Positions 1-8,008 of a stretch of DNA of 64,000 nt are shown here, piece after piece. This DNA comes from Bacteroidota bacterium. GTDB lineage: Bacteria > Bacteroidota > Bacteroidia > UBA4408. The notes under the pieces were generated by a model. That model was not told the DNA's origin. It did no database searches and worked only from the letters and a program-made list of their open reading frames with translations. Made by a program: the position numbers and the translations under genes. Location of the stretch: assembly GCA_016721765.1 (NCBI GenBank), contig JADKHO010000002.1, positions 930,001 to 994,000 on the forward strand, in the 5' to 3' direction. How positions within the stretch are numbered: the stretch's first letter is position 1; the number at the start of each line of letters is the position of its first letter.

Positions 1-531
1 TCAGGAACGCTCACAGTAAGCTACACCGATGTGGATTATGCAGCACCCGGAATTGGAAACATCAATATCGATCCACTCTTTATCGACACAGCCATTTTTT
101 CGCTCAGTCAAAACTCGCCTTGCATTGATAAAGGTGATTCTCTTTCAGGATATGATGATTTAACGATGGGAGCCTCTGCAGCGCTCTACCCTTCGCTTGG
201 AACCAATCGTAACGATATAGGTGCTTATGGTGGTAAGCTAGCTCAGCTAATTCCTCCATGTGCACTTTTATCTGTCGGAATAAAATCCGAATCCATTATT
301 ACTGACTTAAAAATTTATCCAAATCCGGCAGTTGAATATATTCAAATTGAATCTTTCAACCAAGCCATTTTTGGTATTGAAATAATTAATGCTAACGGTA
401 TACTTGTTAAACAAATTCAAGTAAATCAGTCCCAATATAAGTTAGACACCCAACAATTCTCCACTGGAATATATGTCTTGAAACTAATTTTCAGTGATCA
501 TGTGTGTTACCAAAAAATAGTAATCAACTAA
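1..531 (+). CDS. C-terminal end of a T9SS-secreted beta-helix-like protein (partial)
   Basis: The reading frame is open from base 1, so the gene starts left of the window. A GTG at 31 is just an internal valine codon. The visible part holds the phrases NINIDPLFID, SPCIDKGD and DIGAYGG, which are typical of the last coils of right-handed parallel beta-helix surface proteins in Bacteroidota. It is followed by a type A T9SS sorting domain starting at IYPNPA and ending in KIVIN. Such proteins cross the outer membrane through T9SS and are anchored or released at the surface. The substrate or ligand cannot be told from this fragment. The next gene follows in the same direction after 11 bases, so the two may be cotranscribed. 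Confidence 0.8.
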   Translation, partial: SGTLTVSYTDVDYAAPGIGNINIDPLFIDTAIFSLSQNSPCIDKGDSLSGYDDLTMGASAALYPSLGTNRNDIGAYGGKLAQLIPPCALLSVGIKSESIITDLKIYPNPAVEYIQIESFNQAIFGIEIINANGILVKQIQVNQSQYKLDTQQFSTGIYVLKLIFSDHVCYQKIVIN

Positions 532-542
532 AAATTTGTGCC

Positions 543-2312
543 ATGGTAAAAAAAGCAGTACTTCCTTTAATTTTAGTTTTTACAACTTGTGCTTCTACTT
601 GCTTATTCGCACAATCCTTTACCAAAATTACAAGCGGACCTGTTGTAAATACCATCGGCGATTCCAGAAGCGTAAACTGGATAGATGTAAATAACGATGA
701 TTTGCTCGACCTCATGATTACCAATGGCCCAGCCGGAGGGCAAAATAATTTTTTATACTTGAATGATGGAGTAGGCGGCTTTACTGCTGTAATTAACGAC
801 ACCATTGTGAAAGATGGAAAGCCATCGGATGGCGCCACTTGGGCCGATACGGATAACGATGGAGACTTAGATTGTTTTGTTGCCAATTGGTACAATTTTA
901 TTGGACTGTATTACAACAATAATGGCAACGGAACATTTACTTACAATGCAGCTGCCGGTTTAACCAATGGAATCAGCTATTCAGAGACAGCTTCCTGGGG
1001 CGATTATGATAAAGATGGATTTGTAGATTTATATGTAGCGCGCAGCGGCGGCACTGTTGCGACCAACCGCAACTTTTTATTTCATAATAATGGAAATAAC
1101 ACCTTTACCAAAATAACCACTGGTAGCTTAGTAACCGATGCCCTTGTTTCTAGAAGTGTGAATTGGACGGATGCAGATAACGATGGCGATTTAGATTTAT
1201 TTGTGAGTAATGAAGATGTTACCAATAACGATGAAAATTTTTATCGAAACGACGGAAATGGTGTATTTACGAAACTCAGCAGTGGCGATTTACTCAATGA
1301 CGGCAAAAAAACCATGAGCAGTTCCTGGGCTGATTTTGACAACGATGGCGACTTGGATGTTTTTCTTGCGAATGAAGATGCTACAAATGCACTCTTTAGA
1401 AATGACGGAAATTTTAATTTCACCAAACTCATTGCAGATACGGTTTCTAAAGGCATTGCAAACTCATTTAGTTCAGCTTGGAGCGATGTGGACAATGATG
1501 GGGATGTTGATTTATTTGTTACCAACTCCTTTAAAACAAATACAAAAATGCCTTGTCACTTTTACCTTAATAATGGCAATGCAACGTTTACCCGCATCAC
1601 TAATCATACGCTAACAGCCGATTCGGGTTGGACTTATGGCTGTGCATTTGGCGATTACGATAACGATGGCTTTGAAGATTTAGCGGTTGCCACGGTGCGA
1701 TATCAAAGTCAAGATAAGCCTGATTGGCTTTATCACAACGATGCCAACTCAAACAATTGGCTTACACTAAAACTTATTGGAACTACTACTAATAAATCCG
1801 CACTTGGAACAAAAGTTAGAATTAAGTCTCAAATAAATGGAACACCTGTTTGGCAAATGCGCGAAATTTCTTCACAGTCTTCCTATTGTGGACAAAATGA
1901 TATGCGAGCACATTTTGGTTTAGGCAATGCCACTTTAGTGGATAGTTTAAAAATTGAATGGCTTTCGGGACTCGTCCAGGTTTTTGATTCAGTTCCATTA
2001 AATGAATTTATTACGATTACCGAAGGGCAAGTCTCCCTTGGAATTTCTGAAAAGGAAAAAGCTTCCGATATGATTCTATTTCCGAATCCCAGTAAAGGAA
2101 TTATAACGCTAAGCAATATCCGCCTAAGCGAAGGAGATGTGATTTTAATCTCCAATAACAAAGGCGATACGTTAAGCAAAATAGACATAAAATCAGCTGT
2201 CTCTCGCTTCGAAATTGATCTCAAAAAACAAGAATGTAAATCCGGTGGAAACTATTATATAACGGTACAAAGTAAAAATGGTTCTATCACTAAAAAAATT
2301 GTAAAGCTATGA
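543..2312 (+). CDS. FG-GAP/VCBS beta-propeller protein with ASPIC/UnbV domain and T9SS tail
   Basis: About 589 residues. I start it at the ATG at 543 because MVKKAVLPLILVF...CLFAQ is then a clean signal peptide; an upstream start at 504 would add a polar stretch overlapping the previous gene. Seven repeats carry a calcium-binding pattern of the form W-x-D-x-D-N-D-G-D-x-D, as in integrin-like FG-GAP/VCBS beta-propellers. Residues around 410-480 (NWLTLKLIG to LKIEWLSG) match the ASPIC/UnbV (CRTAC) domain that follows such propellers. The C-terminus (LFPNPSKG ... KKIVKL) is a type A T9SS sorting signal. It is a predicted extracellular or surface protein, probably for adhesion or ligand binding. 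No enzymatic motif is visible. Confidence 0.88.
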   Translation: MVKKAVLPLILVFTTCASTCLFAQSFTKITSGPVVNTIGDSRSVNWIDVNNDDLLDLMITNGPAGGQNNFLYLNDGVGGFTAVINDTIVKDGKPSDGATWADTDNDGDLDCFVANWYNFIGLYYNNNGNGTFTYNAAAGLTNGISYSETASWGDYDKDGFVDLYVARSGGTVATNRNFLFHNNGNNTFTKITTGSLVTDALVSRSVNWTDADNDGDLDLFVSNEDVTNNDENFYRNDGNGVFTKLSSGDLLNDGKKTMSSSWADFDNDGDLDVFLANEDATNALFRNDGNFNFTKLIADTVSKGIANSFSSAWSDVDNDGDVDLFVTNSFKTNTKMPCHFYLNNGNATFTRITNHTLTADSGWTYGCAFGDYDNDGFEDLAVATVRYQSQDKPDWLYHNDANSNNWLTLKLIGTTTNKSALGTKVRIKSQINGTPVWQMREISSQSSYCGQNDMRAHFGLGNATLVDSLKIEWLSGLVQVFDSVPLNEFITITEGQVSLGISEKEKASDMILFPNPSKGIITLSNIRLSEGDVILISNNKGDTLSKIDIKSAVSRFEIDLKKQECKSGGNYYITVQSKNGSITKKIVKL

Positions 2313-2362
2313 ACCCATTAAATTGTTTTAAGTTTGGTTAACAAAAGGGAGCACGAGGAGAA

Positions 2363-2398
2363 CACAAAGCTTTGCAGCTAGCTTTGTGCTTTTCTTTG
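2363..2398 (+). terminator. Rho-independent terminator candidate
   Basis: A 9-bp perfect stem (CACAAAGCT at 2363-2371, AGCTTTGTG at 2380-2388) with an 8-base loop is followed by CTTTTCTTTG. It sits 50 bases after the stop of the FG-GAP gene and before the DUF2911 gene. Confidence 0.6.
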
Positions 2399-2453
2399 TG
2401 TAAAAAGGGGAAGCATTTTCTAAAATAAAAATAAATAATCCACATAAAAAAAC

Positions 2454-3497
2454 ATGAAAATAAAAGCGCTTATTCTATCGTCATTTTTGCTTTTTCTTAC
2501 TTGTAAAATAGAAGCACAATCCGAATTAAAAAAACCTGAAGCCAGTCAAGCTGCTGAAGTGAGCCAGCGCATTGGCTTAACGGATATTCGTATTAGCTAT
2601 CACAGTCCCTTAGCCAATGGCCGCAAAATTTGGGGCGAGCTTGTTCCTTATAAGGAAGTATGGCGTGCCGGTGCGAATGAAAATACTTCCATCAGCTTTT
2701 CTACCGATGTTGAAATTGAAGGGAAAGGCTTATCAGCCGGCACTTATGGACTTCACATGATACCCGGCGAAAAAGAATGGACGATTATTTTTTCTAAAAA
2801 CTATTACGCCTGGGGAAGTTTTTTCTACAACGAAAAGGACGACGCTTTGAGGGTTCAAGTTAATCCCAAAACAGCTCCCATGCAAGACTGGCTAAGCTAT
2901 TCCTTCCTATATCCCAAAGCAAAAGCGGTAACTATTGCTTTACATTGGGAACAATTAATTATTCCTATTCAGGTAGATATAAATGTACCCGAAACGGTTT
3001 ATGAAAGTATGCGCCGCGAATTAAGTAATGTGAATGGTTTCTTTTGGCAGGGTCATAATCAGGCAGCAGCCTATTGCATACAAAATAACATTCACTTAGA
3101 TGATGCTTCTGCTTGGATTGAAAAATCCATTTCCATCCAAAAGAATTTTACAAACCTCACAACCAAAGCTAAACTATTGGAAGTTCAAGGGAAATCACAA
3201 GAGGCAGATGCTTTGCGCAAAGAAGCCCTCACAATGGCCGATGAAGCACAAATTAATGCTTATGGTTATGCACTAATTGCACAAAGCAAACTTGCGGATG
3301 CAACAGAGCTATTTCGACTTAATGTAAAACGTTATCCGGCGTCTTGGAATGTATATGACAGCTTGGGAGAAGCGCTGGATATGGCCGGTGATAAAAAAGG
3401 GGCAATTAACAATTATAAAACTGCCTTGTCAAAAGCGCCTGACGCACAGAAAAAAAGAATAGGTGATATTCTTAAAAAGCTGGAAGGAAAATCCTAA
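2454..3497 (+). CDS. DUF2911 domain protein with C-terminal TPR-like region
   Basis: 347 residues. The N-terminus (MKIKALILSSFLLFLTCKIEAQ) is a signal peptide, so the protein is exported, probably to the periplasm. Residues about 25-165 match DUF2911, a family common in Bacteroidota, with phrases such as GRKIWGELVPY, WRAGANENT, LSAGTYGLHMIP and WTIIFSK. The C-terminal third is helical and alanine-rich (WNVYDSLGEALDMAGDKKGAINNYKTAL), reading as at least one TPR unit. DUF2911 has no established biochemical role. The gene stands alone and ends at a bidirectional hairpin shared with the convergent DinB-like gene. Confidence 0.85.
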   Translation: MKIKALILSSFLLFLTCKIEAQSELKKPEASQAAEVSQRIGLTDIRISYHSPLANGRKIWGELVPYKEVWRAGANENTSISFSTDVEIEGKGLSAGTYGLHMIPGEKEWTIIFSKNYYAWGSFFYNEKDDALRVQVNPKTAPMQDWLSYSFLYPKAKAVTIALHWEQLIIPIQVDINVPETVYESMRRELSNVNGFFWQGHNQAAAYCIQNNIHLDDASAWIEKSISIQKNFTNLTTKAKLLEVQGKSQEADALRKEALTMADEAQINAYGYALIAQSKLADATELFRLNVKRYPASWNVYDSLGEALDMAGDKKGAINNYKTALSKAPDAQKKRIGDILKKLEGKS

Positions 3498-3499
3498 AA

Positions 3500-3528
3500 A
3501 AAAGGCGCGTTTCGAAAACGCGCCTTTT
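3500..3528. terminator. Bidirectional terminator between convergent genes
   Basis: The near-perfect palindrome AAAGGCGCGTTT / AAACGCGCCTTT with a tiny CG-centred loop has A and T tracts on both sides. It lies in the 35-base gap between the DUF2911 stop (3497) and the stop of the minus-strand DinB-like gene (3533), so it can serve both. Confidence 0.85.
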
Positions 3529-3532
3529 AAAT

Positions 3533-4027
3533 TTATTTCTTTAAAAAATTTAGTTGCCCTAAATGATAGGCTAAGTGCCCGGTTCGACCTATAACCACAT
3601 TTAATTTGTTGCGATGTGGCTCCTTCACAAAGTCTTCTGCAGAAACCGAAGTGTGCCGCTCAAACCAATCATTAGCAGTCAAGCTTGCAAAATGCTTACT
3701 CAACTCAGCGCAGGAGTCAGACCAAAAATTCCTTATCTCTGCAATAGTCGGCAACACTTCCAATTCCCTATCCGCCTTATTCAAAAAAGCCTCAGACCAT
3801 TGTGGAAATTTTTGTGCACCAAAGTTTAATAAAGGCAGCATTTTATCATTCACCGCGGCCAAGTGGCCCACTAAATAAATTCCTCTGTTACGCCCGGGAG
3901 CTACTTCATTTTGCAATTGTTCATCACTCAGCGAACTGAGTAATTTGCTGGTATGGTTTACCTGGGCATTCCATGCATCCAAGGCCATTTTAACCAGAAG
4001 TTGATTTTGATCGATTACTGTTTCCAT
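3533..4027 (-). CDS. DinB family protein (DinB_2-like four-helix bundle)
   Basis: 164 residues, start at the ATG whose complement is 4025-4027. The pattern fits DinB/YfiT-like metal-dependent bundle proteins: an early helix WNAQVNHTSKLLSSL, a central GHLAAVNDKMLP with a histidine, and a C-terminal GHLAYHLGQLNFL with two histidines. These three histidines are the usual metal ligands. The family includes bacillithiol- or mycothiol-dependent transferases and many uncharacterised stress proteins; the substrate is not predictable here. The gene is divergent from an HxlR regulator, and its promoter region carries two HxlR-type palindromes, so it is probably the regulator's target. Confidence 0.82.
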   Translation of the reverse strand: METVIDQNQLLVKMALDAWNAQVNHTSKLLSSLSDEQLQNEVAPGRNRGIYLVGHLAAVNDKMLPLLNFGAQKFPQWSEAFLNKADRELEVLPTIAEIRNFWSDSCAELSKHFASLTANDWFERHTSVSAEDFVKEPHRNKLNVVIGRTGHLAYHLGQLNFLKK

Positions 4028-4119
4028 GTTGTTTTTAATTAGGTTTTAATTTAATTGAATTGCACTCCAATGCTTGAAAATAAACCGAGTAGAATAAAAA
4101 GAATATCCTACTTTTGTAC

Positions 4120-4136
4120 ACTTGCAAAACGCAAGT
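4120..4136. promoter_or_regulatory. HxlR-type operator 1
   Basis: Perfect palindrome ACTTGC-N5-GCAAGT. It lies at the expected transcription start of the DinB-like gene (minus strand), just past its TAnnTTTG element. HxlR regulators are winged-helix dimers that bind palindromes of this size. Confidence 0.6.
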
Positions 4137-4141
4137 GAATG

Positions 4142-4172
4142 CAAATGTAGTTTATTACTTGCATTTTGCAAG
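4142..4172 (-). promoter_or_regulatory. Bacteroidota-type promoter of the DinB-like gene
   Basis: On the minus strand, TACATTTG (4142-4149, TAnnTTTG consensus) lies 19 bases from a TTG-containing -33 region at 4169-4171. The -33 region is inside operator 2, and operator 1 covers the start site, an arrangement expected for repression. Confidence 0.5.
4158..4172. promoter_or_regulatory. HxlR-type operator 2
   Basis: Second palindrome CTTGC-N5-GCAAG, 38 bases from the first and with the same arms. It overlaps the -33 region of the minus-strand promoter. Confidence 0.6.
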
Positions 4173-4276
4173 CATTATTTAAAAATAGTTTGAATAATTA
4201 TTTGACCCCGATTCGAAACCTAAGTCAAATCAGTGTTACAAGTGTTTAAAAAATTGATCAATGTTTTATAATAAAT

Positions 4277-4699
4277 ATGGAATCGCATAAATCACATTGT
4301 CCCATCAACCTTTCGCTCGAAATATTTGGCGATAAATGGAGCTTGGTAATTATCCGCGACATGATGTTTGGCAACAAGCGCTCTTTCAGAGAATTGATAG
4401 ATTCGCACGAGAAAATTGCTACCAATATATTAAGCGACAGGCTACTGATGCTCGAACGTGAAGGCATCATCACTAAAGCAAAAGACCCGGCACACAAACT
4501 CAAGTTCATATACAGCCTTACTAAAAAGGGTATCGATTTACTGCCCATCCTCACCGAAATTGGTGCCTGGGGCATGAAACATTTAGCTTTTGATGAAGAA
4601 AAATTTCAGCATGCCAAAAAATTAGTAAAGGGCGGCAAGGAAATGCAGAAAGAAGTAAAACATTATTTGATAAAAGAGCACTTGAATAAAAAGAAATAA
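4277..4699 (+). CDS. HxlR family transcriptional regulator
   Basis: 140 residues. It has the HxlR winged-helix layout: a cysteine near the N-terminus in HCPINLSLEIFGDKWSLVIIRDM, then FGNKRSFREL, the recognition region IATNILSDRLLMLEREGII, and the wing HKLKFIYSLTKKGIDLLPIL. Many family members sense electrophiles or disulfide stress through that cysteine. It is probably cotranscribed with the luciferase-like monooxygenase 10 bases downstream, and two matching palindromes lie in the divergent intergenic region. Regulation of both the DinB-like gene and its own operon is inferred from position. Confidence 0.9.
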   Translation: MESHKSHCPINLSLEIFGDKWSLVIIRDMMFGNKRSFRELIDSHEKIATNILSDRLLMLEREGIITKAKDPAHKLKFIYSLTKKGIDLLPILTEIGAWGMKHLAFDEEKFQHAKKLVKGGKEMQKEVKHYLIKEHLNKKK

Positions 4700-4709
4700 C
4701 AAAAAATTT

Positions 4710-5741
4710 ATGGAAATAGGAATCGACAGTTTTGCAGCGGCTACTTTAAGTGAAGATAAAACAAAAGCATTACACCCGGCACAATCCATTGCCGATTTGT
4801 TGGAGCGCATTGAAGCCGCCGATGCTGCAGGCTTGGATGTATTTGGAATAGGTGAACACCACCGCAAAGAATTTTTAGATTCGGCACCAACGGTTATTCT
4901 TGCAGCCGCCGCCGCTAAAACCAAACGCATTATACTTACCAGTGCAGTAACTGTATTGAGTGCCATTGACCCGGTGCGCGCATTTCAAAACTTTGCCACA
5001 CTCGATTTAGTTTCTCAAGGCAGGGCCGAAATGGTGGTGGGCAGAGGTTCTTTCACAGAAGCCTTTCCTTTGTTTGGATTAGATTTAAATGATTACGATG
5101 AATTGTTTGCCGAGAACTTAGATTTGCTTTTAAAAATACGCGACAATGAAGTGATAACTTGGAACGGAAATTTCAGAGCACCCTTGCAACAACCAGCCAT
5201 TTATCCGCGTCCGCTTCAAAAAAAATTACCCATTTGGCTGGGAGTGGGCGGTACTCCCGAATCATTTGTTCGTGCGGGAACACTTGGCTTGCCGCTCATG
5301 GTTGCAATTATAGGTGGAGAAACACAACGCTTTCGACCCTATATAGATTTGTATCGAGCTGCCGGAAAACGTGCCGGATTTGCTGCGGAACAATTAACGG
5401 TAGGCTTGCATTCCCTCGGCTATGTTGCCAGCAGCAAGGAAGAAGCCATCGCCGATTATTATCCAGGCTATGCCGAAACGTTTACTCGCATTGGTAAAGA
5501 AAGAGGCTGGCCACCGGTGAGTCGTGCACGTTTTGATGCGCAAAATGGTCCATTGGGCGCGCTATTAGTTGGCGCCCCGGATGAAATTGCCGAAAAAATA
5601 ATTCGTCACAGTGAAGCATTGGGTGGCATTTCACGCTTTACGTTTCAAATGGATAATGCGGCATTGCCACATAGTAAATTATTGAACTCGATTCGTTTGA
5701 TCGGGGAAAAGGTGGCGCCTTTAGTGAATGGGAGCATTTGA
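4710..5741 (+). CDS. LLM-class flavin-dependent oxidoreductase (luciferase-like monooxygenase)
   Basis: 343 residues. A TIM-barrel bacterial-luciferase fold is indicated by MEIGIDSFAAAT at strand 1, AADAAGLDVFGIGEHHRKEF (helix 1 and strand 2 with the EHH motif), LTSAVTVLSAIDPVRAFQNFATLDLVSQGRAEMVVGRGSF, and LPIWLGVGGTPESFVRAG. These proteins use reduced FMN supplied by a reductase to oxygenate small organic substrates; the substrate is unknown. The gene follows hxlR by 10 bases and is likely in its operon. Together with the divergent DinB-like gene this suggests a small detoxification regulon responding to reactive compounds, which is inference. Confidence 0.88.
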   Translation: MEIGIDSFAAATLSEDKTKALHPAQSIADLLERIEAADAAGLDVFGIGEHHRKEFLDSAPTVILAAAAAKTKRIILTSAVTVLSAIDPVRAFQNFATLDLVSQGRAEMVVGRGSFTEAFPLFGLDLNDYDELFAENLDLLLKIRDNEVITWNGNFRAPLQQPAIYPRPLQKKLPIWLGVGGTPESFVRAGTLGLPLMVAIIGGETQRFRPYIDLYRAAGKRAGFAAEQLTVGLHSLGYVASSKEEAIADYYPGYAETFTRIGKERGWPPVSRARFDAQNGPLGALLVGAPDEIAEKIIRHSEALGGISRFTFQMDNAALPHSKLLNSIRLIGEKVAPLVNGSI

Positions 5742-5820
5742 TTTATGAAACCGAATGTTCCATAAATCACAACTTCTTATTTATTGAAATAGGAAGCATA
5801 ACGTACATCATAAGCTAAAG

Positions 5821-6177
5821 TTATATTGAGCCTTTATCCCAAAAGGCAAAATAAATCAACATCAAAAATCCTACAATAGCAAGCAATCCATGCACGATCC
5901 CTAGCCATTTAGGGACTGACTTGCCGGTGATATCTCTGTAATTTAAAATTAGTCCTCCTGATGCTGCTACTATAAATACAACGATGCTGGTCCATGGTCC
6001 GCCATCTTGTCTAATACAATAAATGAATAATAGGATTAAAGCCACAACAGCCAATAAACCATGTATAATAGTTACACCTTTTGGGGTGGATTTGTTGCGT
6101 AAAAGCAGGGTGAATAAATACATTCCTAAAAGGGCTGTCATCCCCAAAATGGCAATTGCAGCATATATCGTTTCCAT
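5821..6177 (-). CDS. Small four-helix membrane protein with internal duplication
   Basis: 118 residues and almost entirely hydrophobic, with four predicted transmembrane helices. The second and fourth helices are related: IIHGLLAVVALILLFIY and IVHGLLAIVGFLMLIYF, which suggests an internal duplication of a two-helix unit. I know no functional assignment. The ATG lies one base after the stop of the FAD/Rieske gene, so the two are translated from one minus-strand transcript. It may be a membrane partner of that oxidoreductase. Confidence 0.75.
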   Translation of the reverse strand: METIYAAIAILGMTALLGMYLFTLLLRNKSTPKGVTIIHGLLAVVALILLFIYCIRQDGGPWTSIVVFIVAASGGLILNYRDITGKSVPKWLGIVHGLLAIVGFLMLIYFAFWDKGSI

Positions 6178-6178
6178 G

Positions 6179-7786
6179 CTATTCGTTTTTTTCTACTTTA
6201 TTTTCAACTGCATTAAATGTATAGGTCGGAAGGTTAAAATTAGCGGGACCATTGATAACCTTTCCATCACAGGTAAAGCGACTTCCATGGCAGGGGCAAT
6301 CCCAACTGCGTTCATCGGCATTCCACACCACACTGCATTTTAAGTGTGTGCATTGCGCGGAGACAATACTTAGCTTTCCGAAATCGTCGCGAAAAACGCC
6401 GAATTTTTCTTCGAGCATATCCACAATTTTTCCTTCACCATTTTTTATTGACGACAATTCACTTGCATCCTTAAAATTGGGTAGTTGCTTTAAAAATGAA
6501 ATCGTTTCGTTAATAAATTGTTTCACTGCCGGACCACTTTCTTTTACCGTAAAACGTGATGGGCTGTAGAGTTCCTTCCATTTATTTTCTTTACCGTGAA
6601 TCAAATCGCTGATCAGTAAACCGGCAAAAGAGCAATGCGTCATTCCATTTCCTGAATCGCCTGTTACGATATACACATTCTCTTTGTCGTGAGGGTTGTG
6701 CCCGATAAAGGCAAGGCCATCCATAGGTTCCAATACTTGGCCCGACCATTTGTATACGATATCTTCAATCGGAAAATTTTGTCGCGTCCATGCTTCCACC
6801 AAGTCATAACGGTCTTCTTCTCGAACATCGGTTTTTCCGGTATCTCCAATCGGATGGTCTTCGCCACCACTGATGAGTAAGTCATAATTTTCGTTATACA
6901 CTTGCACACGCACATAATGATACGGAGGAACTTTGCGGTTGGCAGTAAAATCGCCACTATCCCACCACAGTGCTTTTGGTAATAAATTTTTTTTCACCAA
7001 TGCTGCAATCACATACGTGCGGAAAGCATATTGCCTTTCGATAAGCATAAACAAATTATTTACAGGACTATTGGTGGCCACTACAATATGCTTTGCACTT
7101 ATTTTAAAACCTTCGCTACTGGTAATTCCTTCCTGATTAATTTCAGCTGCATGAGTTCCTGTAAAAATTTTACCACCCTTTTGTTCAATTGCTTTTTTCA
7201 ATCCTTGCAAATATTTCATAGGATGAAATTGCGCTTGATTCATAAAACGTAATCCGTCGATTTTATCAAGTAATCCGGGCACTTCTGCTATTGCTTCAAT
7301 TTCAACACCGGCTGTTAAGGCTGCCTTCAATTCATTTTCCAGCGCATCCGCTTTATCAGAAGGATGTTTAAAAAGATATCCACTAACACGTTCAAATTCG
7401 CAATCGATGTTTTCCGCTTTAACCGTTGCTTCCACAAAGTCAATTGCGGTTTGGTGACTAGATGCTATGAGTTTTGTTTTATCGGCACCAAAAACTTTTT
7501 CTAAATGATAATAGCGATCATCCAAAGCAGTAACCAAATGCGCGGTAGTTCTTCCTGTTTCGCCACTTCCAATGGCGCCATCTTCCACCACAATTACTTT
7601 TTTTCCCGACTGCATCAGGCAATACGCCACACTCATTCCGGCCAAACCGGCACCCACAATTACCACATCTGTTTCGAGATTTTCTTTTAAAGGATTTAAT
7701 GCCGGATTAGGAACAGAATCCGTCCAAAAACTAATATTTTTCCCGGAAGTAAGTTCAGGATCTTGGGGATTATCATTTGCATGCAT
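6179..7786 (-). CDS. FAD-dependent oxidoreductase fused to a C-terminal Rieske [2Fe-2S] domain
   Basis: 535 residues. Near residues 40-70 is a dinucleotide-binding motif, DVVIVGAGLAGMSVAYCL, typical of the DadA/GlpO-like FAD fold. The body resembles FAD-dependent amino-acid or glycine oxidases (GSGETGRTTAHL, SGGEDHPIG, GDSGNGMTH). The last 90 residues form a Rieske domain, with cluster ligands CTH and, 16 residues later, CPCH. No signal peptide is visible, so it is probably cytoplasmic. The FAD-plus-Rieske architecture is recurrent in bacteria, but the physiological substrate is not established. Cotranscribed with the small membrane protein downstream. Confidence 0.88.
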   Translation of the reverse strand: MHANDNPQDPELTSGKNISFWTDSVPNPALNPLKENLETDVVIVGAGLAGMSVAYCLMQSGKKVIVVEDGAIGSGETGRTTAHLVTALDDRYYHLEKVFGADKTKLIASSHQTAIDFVEATVKAENIDCEFERVSGYLFKHPSDKADALENELKAALTAGVEIEAIAEVPGLLDKIDGLRFMNQAQFHPMKYLQGLKKAIEQKGGKIFTGTHAAEINQEGITSSEGFKISAKHIVVATNSPVNNLFMLIERQYAFRTYVIAALVKKNLLPKALWWDSGDFTANRKVPPYHYVRVQVYNENYDLLISGGEDHPIGDTGKTDVREEDRYDLVEAWTRQNFPIEDIVYKWSGQVLEPMDGLAFIGHNPHDKENVYIVTGDSGNGMTHCSFAGLLISDLIHGKENKWKELYSPSRFTVKESGPAVKQFINETISFLKQLPNFKDASELSSIKNGEGKIVDMLEEKFGVFRDDFGKLSIVSAQCTHLKCSVVWNADERSWDCPCHGSRFTCDGKVINGPANFNLPTYTFNAVENKVEKNE

Positions 7787-8008
7787 GATTTAATTTTTAG
7801 ATAGGATTTCAGCATGCAATTTCCTATTCTTAATCACAAAGTACTTATATAATTCTTTGGAATGCTTATATAATTTAGGGAAGAGTTATTGAATTATTGT
7901 AATGCACAAGTTGGTAGACTTTCGCGAGAAGGGGTAGCCCCACATATATTCTCAATTATTCTAAACTAAGCCCACATTAGTTAATCTATACATCAACTAA
8001 TTATCTTA

